Assembly: GCF_000940805.1 (NCBI RefSeq)
Contig: NZ_CP007142.1
Coordinates: 6,411,960 to 6,475,959 of the forward strand
Direction: 5' to 3'
Source: Gynuella sunshinyii YC6258
Lineage (GTDB): Bacteria > Pseudomonadota > Gammaproteobacteria > Pseudomonadales > Natronospirillaceae
Length of the DNA: 64,000 nt
In this document: piece after piece, positions 24,489 through 33,276 of the stretch
How the letters are laid out: every line of letters begins with the position of its first letter
How positions within the stretch are numbered: position 1 is the first letter of the stretch
The notes under the pieces: model-generated
What the model saw: the letters and a program-made list of their open reading frames with translations, nothing else
Databases searched by the model: none
What the model was told of the DNA's origin: nothing
Position numbers and translations under genes: made by a program

Positions 24489-25286
24489 TTATTGGCGAGC
24501 CTGGATAGCGGCAGCTTCTTTTCCGAGTGTATTCTGAAGATACAGGTCACCCATCAGTAGACCATTGGCCGATACAATGTGATCCGCCATGTCACTTTCT
24601 TCAGTACCGGTAGAGAAGTTGTAAACGCGACCATAGTAAGGAACGTTTTTGTCCAGAGAATCAATTACAACCGCATCGCCACCAGCCAGAACCAACTGAT
24701 GCAAAGCAGGATCAAGATCTTTGGCTTTTACTACAGTAATATCACTGTCACCTTGTGCCAAAACTAATACGGGGTGGGAGGCTGTCACTTTCACATCGCG
24801 ACCACCGGCACTGATCGCCACCAATGGCTCCAGATTATCGCCACGGGTGACATCGTAAACATCATTGAAGAGGTTGGAGTATTGGCCTTCCGCAGTGAAA
24901 GCATGCACTTCATACATGTCCGGTGCTGCCACAATCTTATCAACTGAGGTTTGTCCTGTGGACGTCAGAATATCTGTTGATGGATGAAAACAACCGCACT
25001 TACAAGTAAATGTAAATTGCAGTTTGAAGTCTTTAAAGATACATCCTGCAACCAGTTTTTTATCCTTCAGAATTGCCAAAGCCTCTTCAGTCAGACCAAT
25101 ACAGCCTGCTTCAGCTGCTTGGCGGTTATATTCCTGACATTCTGCCTTAGAATTTGCGAGAAATTCATCACACCGATTGGTACTTTCAGTCGGAGTATAA
25201 ATAGAATCATTTGGGTTGCTGTAATCTACTGCCAGTGCATACTGGCCCAGTAGTACCAGAGTTGCGAATATTAGAATGTTTTTCAT
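24489..25286 (-). CDS. secreted Hint (hedgehog/intein) domain protein
   Basis: 265 residues from the ATG at 25286 (AAGGAA upstream). Signal peptide MKNILIFATLVLLGQYALA. An ~80-residue Cys-rich segment comes first, then a Hint domain. Its start is Cys99-Phe-(HPSTDIL), the expected CFxxxTxI self-cleavage block. The B block is VTASHPVLVL (Thr168-x-x-His171), and the end is YNFSTGTEESDMADHIVSANGLLMGD, like the closing strand of Hog/BIL domains (ANGxLV). The family catalyses an N-to-S acyl shift that cuts or transfers the preceding peptide. Terminal HN of true inteins is not evident, so cleavage rather than splicing is expected. The released product would be an ~80-residue, disulphide-rich peptide. 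It sits in the middle of the exported-protein cluster. Confidence 0.75.
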   Translation of the reverse strand: MKNILIFATLVLLGQYALAVDYSNPNDSIYTPTESTNRCDEFLANSKAECQEYNRQAAEAGCIGLTEEALAILKDKKLVAGCIFKDFKLQFTFTCKCGCFHPSTDILTSTGQTSVDKIVAAPDMYEVHAFTAEGQYSNLFNDVYDVTRGDNLEPLVAISAGGRDVKVTASHPVLVLAQGDSDITVVKAKDLDPALHQLVLAGGDAVVIDSLDKNVPYYGRVYNFSTGTEESDMADHIVSANGLLMGDLYLQNTLGKEAAAIQARQ

Positions 25287-25319
25287 TGTTATTTCCTTTT
25301 TAAACAAATGCATCATCAA

Positions 25320-25719
25320 ATTTCAAATATCATGATCAACCGGATAATTGGATAAACAACAAGATAAAATCAATCCTGCTGATCTATGTGCTCTTTAAGC
25401 CGCCACGTTTCGAAACTCAAGCTTCCTTTGACAGATTTGATTTTGGCCTGTCATATTTGAGACTAGGAAAAGGAGAATGAAGACACCGCTTAAAGCCGTC
25501 GTCAGCAGAAACACTTTAGAAGGTAAATTTATTCCGCTGAGACAGTTTCTTAATATGGCCATATCAATTTTGTGACTTCAAATAACATTTTTAATACAAA
25601 AAATCTGGCCAATCGACATAACACGTCCATATACCATTAGTTATTACACGTAACCGATAAAAACGACATATTGTTTTCTACACTAAAATTTCAGGTTTAT
25701 TGCATTAACACCTCCTTTA
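25320..25719. other. 400-bp AT-rich intergenic region
   Basis: No convincing gene is seen. It separates the Hint gene from the 25720-26508 gene, with runs such as TATGGCCATA (a 10-bp palindrome) and several AT-rich stretches, and probably carries the promoter of the lower six-gene run. A 32-codon frame from 25477 has GGAG directly abutting the ATG, too close to work well. Confidence 0.5.
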
Positions 25720-26508
25720 TCAGGTTTCATTCTGATTGTCTGAGTAAACGGAAATCACGTGATCCCGTAAAAATGGCCATAATGTTTCTTTTGGTACATG
25801 CGATGTCATTCCAGCCAGAAATCCATTCGCCAACTCATCTAGATTTCCGGTCTTAGAGCCTAACTTGGCTATTTCGTCAGCAGGATTTTGCAGAATATTG
25901 TCATAACGGTTTGATGACCATGCACTGACAAGATCGCGAAGATCCAGGCTGATGCCTTTAGTTTCATCCTGATTCAGTAGTCTGTTGTTAACGCCGCGAA
26001 TAGCTCTCAATATAGGTTCTTCATCACCGTTTTTTTGCACCTGCTCCAGCACCATGACACCCAGAACCCGAATTTCTGCCTGCTGATCAACCAACATGCT
26101 ATCTTCGGTGATTCCGGAGCTATAGACCGTCTCAAAAAATTCAATCACATCTGAATCAGTCGCCAATGAATTGATAATTTCCTCACGATCATCTTTTTTA
26201 AATGGCTTATTACTGAGCAGAAAATACTCCTCAATCAGTCCTGATACTTTTTTCTGTATGGACAACCTTCGGCCTTGGTAGTCTTCAGAAGATGTATTAC
26301 TCCCTTTTGTCTCCGGTGATACGGCCATCTCTACCTGATCGGCAACAGCACTCTGAACATCCGCTGACTTTGACTCAGATAATGATAAGTCATGTACTTC
26401 TCTCTCAATTTGATGCCTATCGGACAATGAGCTTTTATTCATCCAGAAGAAAACGGATAAGCCCACAGTTGTCATCACGACTAATGGTATAGCTATTTTA
26501 TATTTCAT
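25720..26508 (-). CDS. signal-anchored helical protein of unknown function
   Basis: 262 residues. The N-terminus is a signal anchor (IAIPLVVMTTVGLSVFFW) followed by a Ser/Glu-rich linker to about residue 80. The remaining two thirds is helical (IQKKVSGLIEEYFLLSNK; AEIRVLGVMVLEQVQKNG; NLDELANGFLAGM), similar in plan to the HEAT-like gene at 18264-20132, though shorter. No motif for catalysis is visible. It is 12 bp from the downstream end of the second protease gene and would be co-transcribed with it. Confidence 0.5.
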   Translation of the reverse strand: MKYKIAIPLVVMTTVGLSVFFWMNKSSLSDRHQIEREVHDLSLSESKSADVQSAVADQVEMAVSPETKGSNTSSEDYQGRRLSIQKKVSGLIEEYFLLSNKPFKKDDREEIINSLATDSDVIEFFETVYSSGITEDSMLVDQQAEIRVLGVMVLEQVQKNGDEEPILRAIRGVNNRLLNQDETKGISLDLRDLVSAWSSNRYDNILQNPADEIAKLGSKTGNLDELANGFLAGMTSHVPKETLWPFLRDHVISVYSDNQNET

Positions 26509-26520
26509 ATATTCCCTCGT

Positions 26521-27987
26521 TTACTGACCATATCTGAATTGATCCCAACCGATACAGGCGGCTGGAAAATCCTTACAAACCATAAAATCGCCATACAACA
26601 TTGGTGATACCAGGGAGGGGGAGTTGCTCATTGCCTGCTGACGAATCTGTTCCAAAACAACATTACGGGCAAAATAGGCCTGTCCGTTTGCTTTAGAGTT
26701 TACGAAACTGAGAGCAACCGGATTTATGAACGAGGTGGACATAAAATTCATTGGTGCCGCTCCGATCGCATCTGCACTAAAAAGTACCGGGGCATAACCA
26801 AATGACGGGAAATCAACAAAGCTCTCTTCCCATCCAACATTCAAATAGATGTCGTTACAGTTTTTATTTCTTTTTTGACCAGTAGAGAGATAGTTTCTGG
26901 CAGTTTCATAGCTTGTTCCAGAAGCAGAAATCCGTGGGTTGATATGGATATCATTTTTCGTCAGAAAGCCACTCCTCAAGCGATAAGGTATGGTTTTACA
27001 ATCCGAGTAGTATTCGCTGTGCTCTCCATCATCAGCCATTAAAGAATAGTCTGGCGAACCGACTGATGCCTGAAACAACATGGCCTTTGATGCAACCTGC
27101 TCCAGAATTCTTGCATAAGACTTATGGAGCTTTGTTGCTAAGATATAACGATCATACCAGCCAAGATCGTTACATTTAGAGTCGACCTTGCGCGCAAAAA
27201 ACGAGCGAGTGATTCCAGAAGAAAGATGAACATAACTAATGCCAAACTCGTCAATAAGGCTGGAGATATTTTCTATCACAGCATCAGCATACGCATTCAC
27301 TTTTTCTTCGGAACAGAGCATCTCTGTATCGTTAAACTTGATCGTATCCAACAACACAAATTGTGCATCAGGATTATAGTCAGCCAGCACATTTAAACTG
27401 ATGTCACCGTGAACATCACTAGCATCCGACCCTCCGGTGAACCGTTCCAGCTGACTGAAGTCTAACTGCCTGGATAATTCTGTCGAAGGCACAAAGTTTT
27501 CGCTTTCACCCAGAATATTACGTTTGATATGAAACAACCCCTTACGCATGGTAACTGTCGCCACTGATTCGACATAACTCAATTCAGCCTGATTATCTGA
27601 CCAGTTCAGCTCTCCCCATTGATACATCCCTAATATTCTGTTTGGATACCTTATTGCCGAGTCAGCCATACCTGTGTCAATAATGAGAATTCGCTGACCC
27701 TCACTCTCTGAAACCATTTTTTCATAAGGTTTCTTTCTGGAAGAAATTTCCTTACTAACCATATATGTTTGAACACCACACCGGTCAGCATTGTAATCCC
27801 ATTCATTGTAGTCAGTTTTACAATCAGGTGTCTGGCTGGCATAGGTTTCAATTTCCTGAACCACTTCTTGAACACCAGCAATAAATAGCCCCCTCTCATT
27901 TTTATAGTTTCCTAACCCATAGGAATAGGAAAAAGCGGAAACCAGAACCAAATTTCCAACAACAAATATCGATATTAGCTTACGCAT
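26521..27987 (-). CDS. divergent subtilisin-like protease paralogue, oxyanion Asn missing
   Basis: 488 residues from the ATG at 27987 (AAGGAA upstream); an in-frame ATG at 28026 lacks a binding site. Signal peptide MRKLISIFVVGNLVLVSAFSYSYG. Catalytic candidates: Asp104 (LIIDTG), His193 (DVHGD) and Ser419 (MSTSFINPV), aligning with Asp138, His225 and Ser459 of the 16645 paralogue. Shared text such as EN/DAFVPSTELxRxLD and SFGYAP/SFGHYP shows common origin. The position of the oxyanion Asn reads QASVGS, so Asn is absent and activity may be weak or lost. It heads the exported-protein cluster and is read from the AT-rich upstream region. Confidence 0.6.
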   Translation of the reverse strand: MRKLISIFVVGNLVLVSAFSYSYGLGNYKNERGLFIAGVQEVVQEIETYASQTPDCKTDYNEWDYNADRCGVQTYMVSKEISSRKKPYEKMVSESEGQRILIIDTGMADSAIRYPNRILGMYQWGELNWSDNQAELSYVESVATVTMRKGLFHIKRNILGESENFVPSTELSRQLDFSQLERFTGGSDASDVHGDISLNVLADYNPDAQFVLLDTIKFNDTEMLCSEEKVNAYADAVIENISSLIDEFGISYVHLSSGITRSFFARKVDSKCNDLGWYDRYILATKLHKSYARILEQVASKAMLFQASVGSPDYSLMADDGEHSEYYSDCKTIPYRLRSGFLTKNDIHINPRISASGTSYETARNYLSTGQKRNKNCNDIYLNVGWEESFVDFPSFGYAPVLFSADAIGAAPMNFMSTSFINPVALSFVNSKANGQAYFARNVVLEQIRQQAMSNSPSLVSPMLYGDFMVCKDFPAACIGWDQFRYGQ

Positions 27988-28026
27988 TAAAAGTTCCTTA
28001 CAACTTATTTGGATGTGTAAACCCAT

Positions 28027-28834
28027 TTCTCTCGGAAGAAAAGGTAAGCACTAATTAGATAAAATTAGGGGTATATCAACCGCGGCATGATCTATAGAGG
28101 GTATAAAAAGAGTCCGTTTTTTGTTGATTTTTAGTATGATTAATCATCGTAATTTTCCTTTTACCTTAAGTGAACAATTATCTTATAGCTAACAAAATAA
28201 CAAAACTGACAATTTACTTTGAGCAGAAAACAACCAAAAATTGCAGCCTTAAAAATCCATTACAGCTAAAATTTAATTATATTTTTGAATATTATCACTA
28301 GTATCTTACATTGTTTTTTTTGGAATCAACAATGTCCTATAAATATCATACTAAAGTACCAAGAATATAGTATTTATCGACTACCAAGTACCATTTATAC
28401 ATTCAATTAAAAAATACAAAAAATCTCTTTTTTAGATCATCAGAAAAAAAAATAACCATCATAAAAAAGTTTGATAACTATAATTCGGAAACCAAAAAGG
28501 CCCATAATTCACGTTAGCTAAAAACCAAAGAGGGACAGATTATCTGATACTTCGATTGAATCGTATTAGCCCAACCTGAAAAACAACCAGTAGGACATCG
28601 AAGTTCTCAGGCATATAGTGGAACAGTCCACACTCACCCAAGGCAGGTTTCCTAATAGTAGATAGTTAATATAAGGTTTTATTACATTGGGTTGGCGATA
28701 TACCAATTACGCACATATATCGCTATGAAATGATATCAGGGATGGGTCCGACGTTTTCTCGACGTAACAACCTCATAAAACAATCGACAGCACCCGGAAA
28801 ATACCGGATCACTGTTAACGGGAGTAATGGCTTA
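28027..28834. other. AT-rich non-coding region upstream of the protease cluster
   Basis: About 800 bp with no supported gene on either strand. The first ~500 bp are markedly A+T-rich, unlike both flanks, and should hold the promoter of the 27987 gene. The final ~60 bp resemble the 3' flank of the 16645 protease gene (degenerate CACCCGG hairpin and TTAACGGGAG). The AT-richness marks imported DNA or an H-NS-type silenced region. Confidence 0.5.
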
Positions 28835-28988
28835 TTACAGTGAAAAACTGCCCCAGTTTTCACAGACATCAGGAAAATCAATACACACCGGTATTTCTGC
28901 ATGACGCATGGGACCCATAAGCCAGGGTGTATCTACATCGACTTTACGCTCCTTCAGAGACTGAAGTGCATTAGAACGACTGATATCC
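28835..28988 (-). pseudogene. 3' fragment of a third subtilisin-like protease gene
   Basis: The minus strand reads about 50 residues (DISRSNALQSLKERKVDV, then TPWLMGPMRHAEIP, VCIDFPD, CENWGSFSL and a stop). This is nearly the same as the C-terminus of the 16645-18225 protease. The match ends exactly at the left end of the IS630-type element at 28989, and the rest of the gene is not found on the other side of the insertion sequences. Confidence 0.85.
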
Positions 28989-30084
28989 TATTGACCCAGC
29001 GAAAAAGAATATCTGATACAATAGTCCAATGGAAACGACAACAGACACAAGAAAACTACCACGAGAAGTGATCGAAGAAAAACGCCGCATGGCACATCGG
29101 TTACTCATGCGTGGATTCACACGCGCAGAGATTGGTCAAGAGCTCGGCGGCGTACATCCAGATACGATCGGTCGATGGTTAAAGCTCGACACAACCAACC
29201 TCACTGTCAATCGAGGGGGGCGTAAGCAGGGAGAAGCAAGACGGTTATCTGCTGACCAGGAAAAACACATTAGATCACAGATCATCGACAAAACGCCCGA
29301 CCAGTTAAAACTGGATTATGTCTTGTGGACACGAAAGGCCGTGTGCGAGTTGATTGAGCAGGAATTCAAGATCCAGTTGCCAGTGAGAACGGTCGGTGAT
29401 TATCTCAAACGTTGGGGCATGACCCCCCAAAAACCTGCAAAACGAGCGTACGAGCAAAATCCGAAAGCCGTTCAACAGTGGTTGGATGACGATTATCCGA
29501 AGATCAAAGCTCAAGCAAAACGTGAAAACGCAGAGATATACTGGGGCGATGAGACGGGTATGCGTAATGACAGCCAGCACGAACGAGGCTATGCCCCAAA
29601 AGGAAAGACACCGGTTGTTCGGCTTAATGCCAACCGTACTTCCACCAATATGATTTCGGCGGTGACCAATCAGGGAAAAGTTCGATTTAAGATATTCGAT
29701 GGGTCAATGAATACCGACATTCTGATTGATTTTTGTGAGCGTATCATCAAAAGCGCGGGCAGAAAGGTCTATCTGATATTGGATAATCTTCGTGTTCACC
29801 ACACAAAAGTATTTAAAGCTTGGCAGGAAAAACATCGGGCAGACATAGCGGTATTTTATTTACCATCCTACTCACCGGAACTGAATCCGGATGAATATTT
29901 GAATTGTGATTTGAAAGCAGGTGTTCACAGTGGCAAGCCAGCGAGAAACAAAGAAAAATTAAAGAAAAAAGTTCGAAGTCATATGCAAATGTTACAAAAG
30001 AAACCTGGTCGAGTGCGGAAATATTTTATCCATAAAAAAATTGCTTACGCTGCATAACAGGTATGTTTAATCGCCGGGTTAATA
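28989..30084 (+). mobile_element. IS630-type insertion sequence, apparently intact
   Basis: The element carries a full-length transposase (29029-30057). Its ends are imperfect inverted repeats: the left reads TATTGACCCAGCGA and the reverse of the right end TATTAACCCGGCGA, with more matches inward. A TA dinucleotide stands at each outer edge (28989-28990 and 30083-30084), which fits IS630/Tc1-type insertion at TA. Confidence 0.8.
29029..30057 (+). CDS. IS630-family transposase
   Basis: 342 residues. A helix-turn-helix region (MRGFTRAEIGQELGGVHPDTIGRWLK) comes first, then a winged-helix segment, then the DDE catalytic core: Asp174 (YWGDETG), Asp252 (LILDNLRVHH) and Glu289 (PELNPDEYLN). All three residues are intact, as is the PSYSPELNPxE signature of IS630. 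The frame is uninterrupted and the element has both ends, so it may still move. It was the agent, or the boundary, of the truncated protease copy on its left. Confidence 0.92.
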   Translation: METTTDTRKLPREVIEEKRRMAHRLLMRGFTRAEIGQELGGVHPDTIGRWLKLDTTNLTVNRGGRKQGEARRLSADQEKHIRSQIIDKTPDQLKLDYVLWTRKAVCELIEQEFKIQLPVRTVGDYLKRWGMTPQKPAKRAYEQNPKAVQQWLDDDYPKIKAQAKRENAEIYWGDETGMRNDSQHERGYAPKGKTPVVRLNANRTSTNMISAVTNQGKVRFKIFDGSMNTDILIDFCERIIKSAGRKVYLILDNLRVHHTKVFKAWQEKHRADIAVFYLPSYSPELNPDEYLNCDLKAGVHSGKPARNKEKLKKKVRSHMQMLQKKPGRVRKYFIHKKIAYAA

Positions 30085-30132
30085 AGTGCCATAGTTGAAG
30101 TACAACCATCAACTGATAGGAAGGGCGATGTC

Positions 30133-31161
30133 ATGAGAAAGATTAACGTAATCGGTTTAGATTTAGCAAAGAATGTTTTTCAGATGTATGGAATGAATCA
30201 GCGGGGCTGAGCGTACCATCAGTCATAAACTGGTTCGCAAGCAAATGCATCGGTTTTTTCGCAACTAGCTCCCTGTCTGATTGGTATGGAAGCCTGCAGC
30301 AATAGTTATTACTGGGCACGCGAGTTAATCGGGTTAGGCCATCAAGTCAAACTGATGAATCCAAAATTTGTGAAACCCTACGTCAAAGGCAACAAGAACG
30401 ATTATCACGATGCCGAAGTCATCTGCGAAGCTGTTCAGCGGCCAAATATGCGCTTCGTTGAGGTGAAGTCACCCGAACAACAGGCTGTGTCACATCTGCA
30501 TAAGAGTCGTCAGTTGCTGATGAGAGAACGCGTGAGTCTGAGCAATCATATACGAGCCTTATTGTCTGAGTTCGGGATAGTATTTGCGAAAGGTGTGACG
30601 GTATTTGAGCAGGCAGTCCCAGTGTTATTAGCTGATGAGTACACGGAACTACCCGCACTGTGCCGTCGAACCTCAGAGGTCATGTGGTGTTCTTATCAAC
30701 ATCATCAACACTTGATCAGTGAGCTGGATAAGGAGTTGGTGATTTGGCACAAGGCGAATGATGACAGTTGCCGGCTGGCCGAAGTTCCGGGTATTGGTCT
30801 TCAAACGGCCACCGCGTTAGTAGCCAAGTTAGGAGATGGTCGAGGTTTCCGTAATGGCCGAGAAGTTGCCGCATTTATCGGACTGGTCCCCAGACAGGCA
30901 TCCAGTGGTGGTAAGGAAAAACTACTGGGTATTAGTAAACGGGGGGATGGTGATTTAAGGCGTCTATTGGTACAGGGAGCGAAATCAGTGATACGGCATA
31001 TTAGGCGCCGACAACAAGCGGGACAGTCAGGTGGTTATCCCTGGGTAGAATCCCTGCTTGAGCACAAGCACCCAAACAAGGTAGCAATCGCTTTAGCGAA
31101 CAAAATGGTCCGTATTACTTGGGTGATCCTGGCTCGAGAAGGGCATTACCGTTGTGCATAA
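30133..31161 (+). pseudogene. IS110-family (IS1111-group-like) transposase, 5' end broken
   Basis: The start MRKINVIGLDLAKNVFQMYG is the IS110 RuvC-like opening, with the first catalytic Asp in GLDLAKN. Stops and frame changes then occur between 30208 and 30285. From 30286 a clean frame of 291 codons runs to the end: MEACSNSYYWARELIGLG, NPKFVKPYVKGNKNDYHDAEVICEA, then the C-terminal Tnp20-like region PGIGLQTATALVAKLGDGRGF...AAFIGLVPRQASSGGKEKLLGISKRGD. The ORF from 30286 lacks the first Asp and would not be active alone. It abuts the right end of the IS630-type element. Confidence 0.85.
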
Positions 31162-31428
31162 GCATTGTGACAATTCATAAGAAACAGGCACGATAGAAAA
31201 CCGTTCATCCGATTGCAGAAGTTATGAATGGCGAAACAGGTCGAACCACAGCAGACCAAACCCGAGGCACCTCTGGCACATGATGCCATTTTTCAGATAG
31301 GGTCCTGCTGGCAAACTCCATAATGGCCAGGTATGAAATACCCGTAGACAGGCCGGATGTAAGAGTGCAATCGAACCTATGAGCTATTTGTGACTTGGCA
31401 AACGGGCGGTGTCCATGTAAGAGGTTCC
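31162..31428 (+). other. non-coding 3' region of the IS110/IS1111-type element
   Basis: About 265 bp without a gene between the transposase stop and the next insertion sequence. IS110-family elements carry a non-coding guide RNA next to the transposase gene (5' in the IS110 group, 3' in the IS1111 group), so such an RNA may be here. I could not draw a convincing fold. The element's right end cannot be placed. Confidence 0.35.
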
Positions 31429-31432
31429 CTAG

Positions 31433-32237
31433 GGCCTGTCGACACTATATTCGATAAAATTGGTGCTTATGGAAATATCAAAAGCACAATTTAAAATCAT
31501 CGAACCCCTTCTGCCCGTACAGAGAGGGAACGTGAAAATCCCTAATATACAGGTCATCAATGCCATTTTGTACATAGCCGAGCATGGCTGTGAATGGCGC
31601 GGTCTTCCTGAGAACTTTGGAAAATGGTACAGCATTTATATGAGAGCTAATCGCTGAGCCAAAAAGGGTATTTTGGATCATGTTTTTTCAGTACTTCAAG
31701 AGGCTGACGTTATCAATATTCAGACTGATCAGGTTTCTCTTGATAACACGATCATCAAAGTACATCCCGATGGTACAGGTGCGCTAAAAAAATGGCCCAC
31801 AAGCCATTGGGAAATCAAGAGGTGGATGGACAATTAAAATTCATATGGTAGCGGCGGATGCTCAAACCGCTGTGACGTTTTCTTTATCCCCAGGCCAGGC
31901 TGAAGATGCTCCCGAAGATCGGCGTTGCTGAGAACAATGAAAGGCTGCGGCTGGGACGGACCAGCGTCATAATGGATAGAGCGTATGAAGGCGATGAGAC
32001 GCGCCAGCTGGTGCTGAATCTGGGTGTGGTTCCTGTTGTACCGCCCAAGGCGAATCGAATCGCCCCTTGGGAGTACGACAAGGAAATGTACAAAAAACGA
32101 AAAGAGGTGGAACACCTGTTGCATCGACAAAAGGGGTTCAGAAAAATTTTCAGTCGTTTTGATAAATTGGATGTGATTCTTAAATTTTTTATCAATTTTT
32201 CACTGATTGCAGATAAGCTTATTAGTGTAGACAGGCC
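31433..32237 (+). mobile_element. IS5-family-like insertion sequence (IS427-group type), degenerate
   Basis: 805 bp bounded by inverted repeats GGCCTGTCGACACTA (left) and the complement of TAGTGTAGACAGGCC (right), and flanked by CTAG on both sides (31429-31432, 32238-32241), a 4-bp target duplication. Its transposase is broken. The MITE at 51425-51687 has matching ends, so this element's family probably mobilised it. Confidence 0.8.
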
Positions 32238-32241
32238 CTAG
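31460..32241 (+). pseudogene. IS5-family transposase, multiply disrupted
   Basis: The start MEISKAQFKIIEPLLPVQRG and EHGCEWRGLPENFGKW are typical of the IS5/IS427 group. A TGA at 31655 replaces the usual Trp codon (MRANR-stop-AKKG). A run of seven A at 31786-31792, where such elements make a programmed -1 shift, leads into QAIGKSRGGWTIKIHM. Further on, near 31920-31970, at least two more frame changes occur before MDRAYEGDETRQLVLNLGVVPVVPPKANR and the end. The first and second catalytic blocks are separated by stops, so it is non-functional. Confidence 0.8.
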
Positions 32242-32389
32242 TAGCATTCGGAGTAGCATGAACCGATATCGCTTTATCAGCTATGGCCGCAAGAATTTTT
32301 CCAAGTATTGCATAACTCATGCAAACAGCGCCGTGCTAGTCGACACAGGAATATACATTGATTATTGATTGAAAGCAGAGAACGTTGCT

Positions 32390-33256
32390 TTACCCCCCCA
32401 GGCGCAGAATCACAATGCCCATCAAGGAGAGAATGATGCCAGCCAGTTCGGTACGGACAAAGGTCTCTTTCAGTATCAAACGACTGTAAGTCAGAATCAC
32501 CAGAATACTCATGGCCGTCAGCGCTGAAACCAGGCCGGTTTTTCCGGTTTTGAATGCATTCAGTATCATAAATACGCCGGACATATTGATGATACCGATA
32601 CCCACTCCAGTGACCAGGCTGGCATAACTGGCATAAACAACACCTTTTCCCCGTTCGCTGGAACGACTGTGCCACCAGCTGATGGCAAACATCAAACTGC
32701 CGGAGGCAAACATTAATGTCAGGCTGGCAAAGATGCCGGAATGCAATAAGGTGGATTGTTTGGACAGCAGATCATTCATGGCAAAGAAAAAAGCCGCAAC
32801 GAGCCCCCACTCTGCACCTTTCATGCCTTTCAGAGATAAGCCATTGGAATAATGGATCATGTAGATGCCAACACAAATCACCAGAAATGCCGCCAGCTGT
32901 ACCCCGCTTAAACGCTCATTCCAGATAAAAAAGGCCAGTACTACGGTGAATAAAGGAATAGTGCCGGCCAGCACGCCCACCAGTGAGGTTTTGCCGGTGG
33001 CAAACCCGCGATATAACGCCATATTGCCAAGATAGGATGCCAGTCCCATGGCCAGCCCCACCCAGATACCAGCCGGCGTCTGGACCCGATGTCCGGTCAT
33101 CAGCATCATGATCAGGCTGATCACGAATCCGATCAGAAACACCCCCAGCAGGGTCAGATGACGATCACTGCCCTGACGCGAAAACCGCTGATATAGAATC
33201 CCGCGAAGACCAAAAAAGAAAGCAGCCGCAATGGCAAAAGCGATCCACACAGTCAC
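32390..33256 (-). CDS. EamA/DMT-superfamily transporter
   Basis: 288 residues with ten hydrophobic helices and two EamA repeats. The first repeat includes ALYRGFATGKTSLVGVLAGTIPLFTVVLAFFIWNERLS, the second AFKTGKTGLVSALTAMSILVILTYSRLILKETF, each with the end-of-repeat Glu (NE, KE). These are typical of drug/metabolite exporters of the inner membrane. The substrate is unknown. The start lies 20 bp downstream of the chitosanase stop, on the same strand, so they may share a transcript. Confidence 0.85.
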   Translation of the reverse strand: MTVWIAFAIAAAFFFGLRGILYQRFSRQGSDRHLTLLGVFLIGFVISLIMMLMTGHRVQTPAGIWVGLAMGLASYLGNMALYRGFATGKTSLVGVLAGTIPLFTVVLAFFIWNERLSGVQLAAFLVICVGIYMIHYSNGLSLKGMKGAEWGLVAAFFFAMNDLLSKQSTLLHSGIFASLTLMFASGSLMFAISWWHSRSSERGKGVVYASYASLVTGVGIGIINMSGVFMILNAFKTGKTGLVSALTAMSILVILTYSRLILKETFVRTELAGIILSLMGIVILRLGG

Positions 33257-33276
33257 AACTCCTTCAGGTGGAAAAT

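Noticed and set aside
25477..25575. Small ORF (about 32 codons) upstream of the Hint gene
   Set aside because: GGAG abuts the ATG, the peptide resembles nothing, and it lies in an AT-rich spacer.
30286..31161. Independent transposase gene starting at 30286
   Set aside because: It begins in mid-domain and lacks the first catalytic Asp, which is encoded upstream behind frame breaks.
31650..31660. TGA in the IS5-type transposase as a selenocysteine codon
   Set aside because: The family has Trp (TGG) there, and other frame breaks follow; it is a nonsense mutation in a dead gene.
28700..32260. Prophage or integrative element
   Set aside because: No integrase, phage structural gene or attachment repeat was seen; the region is explained by insertion sequences.
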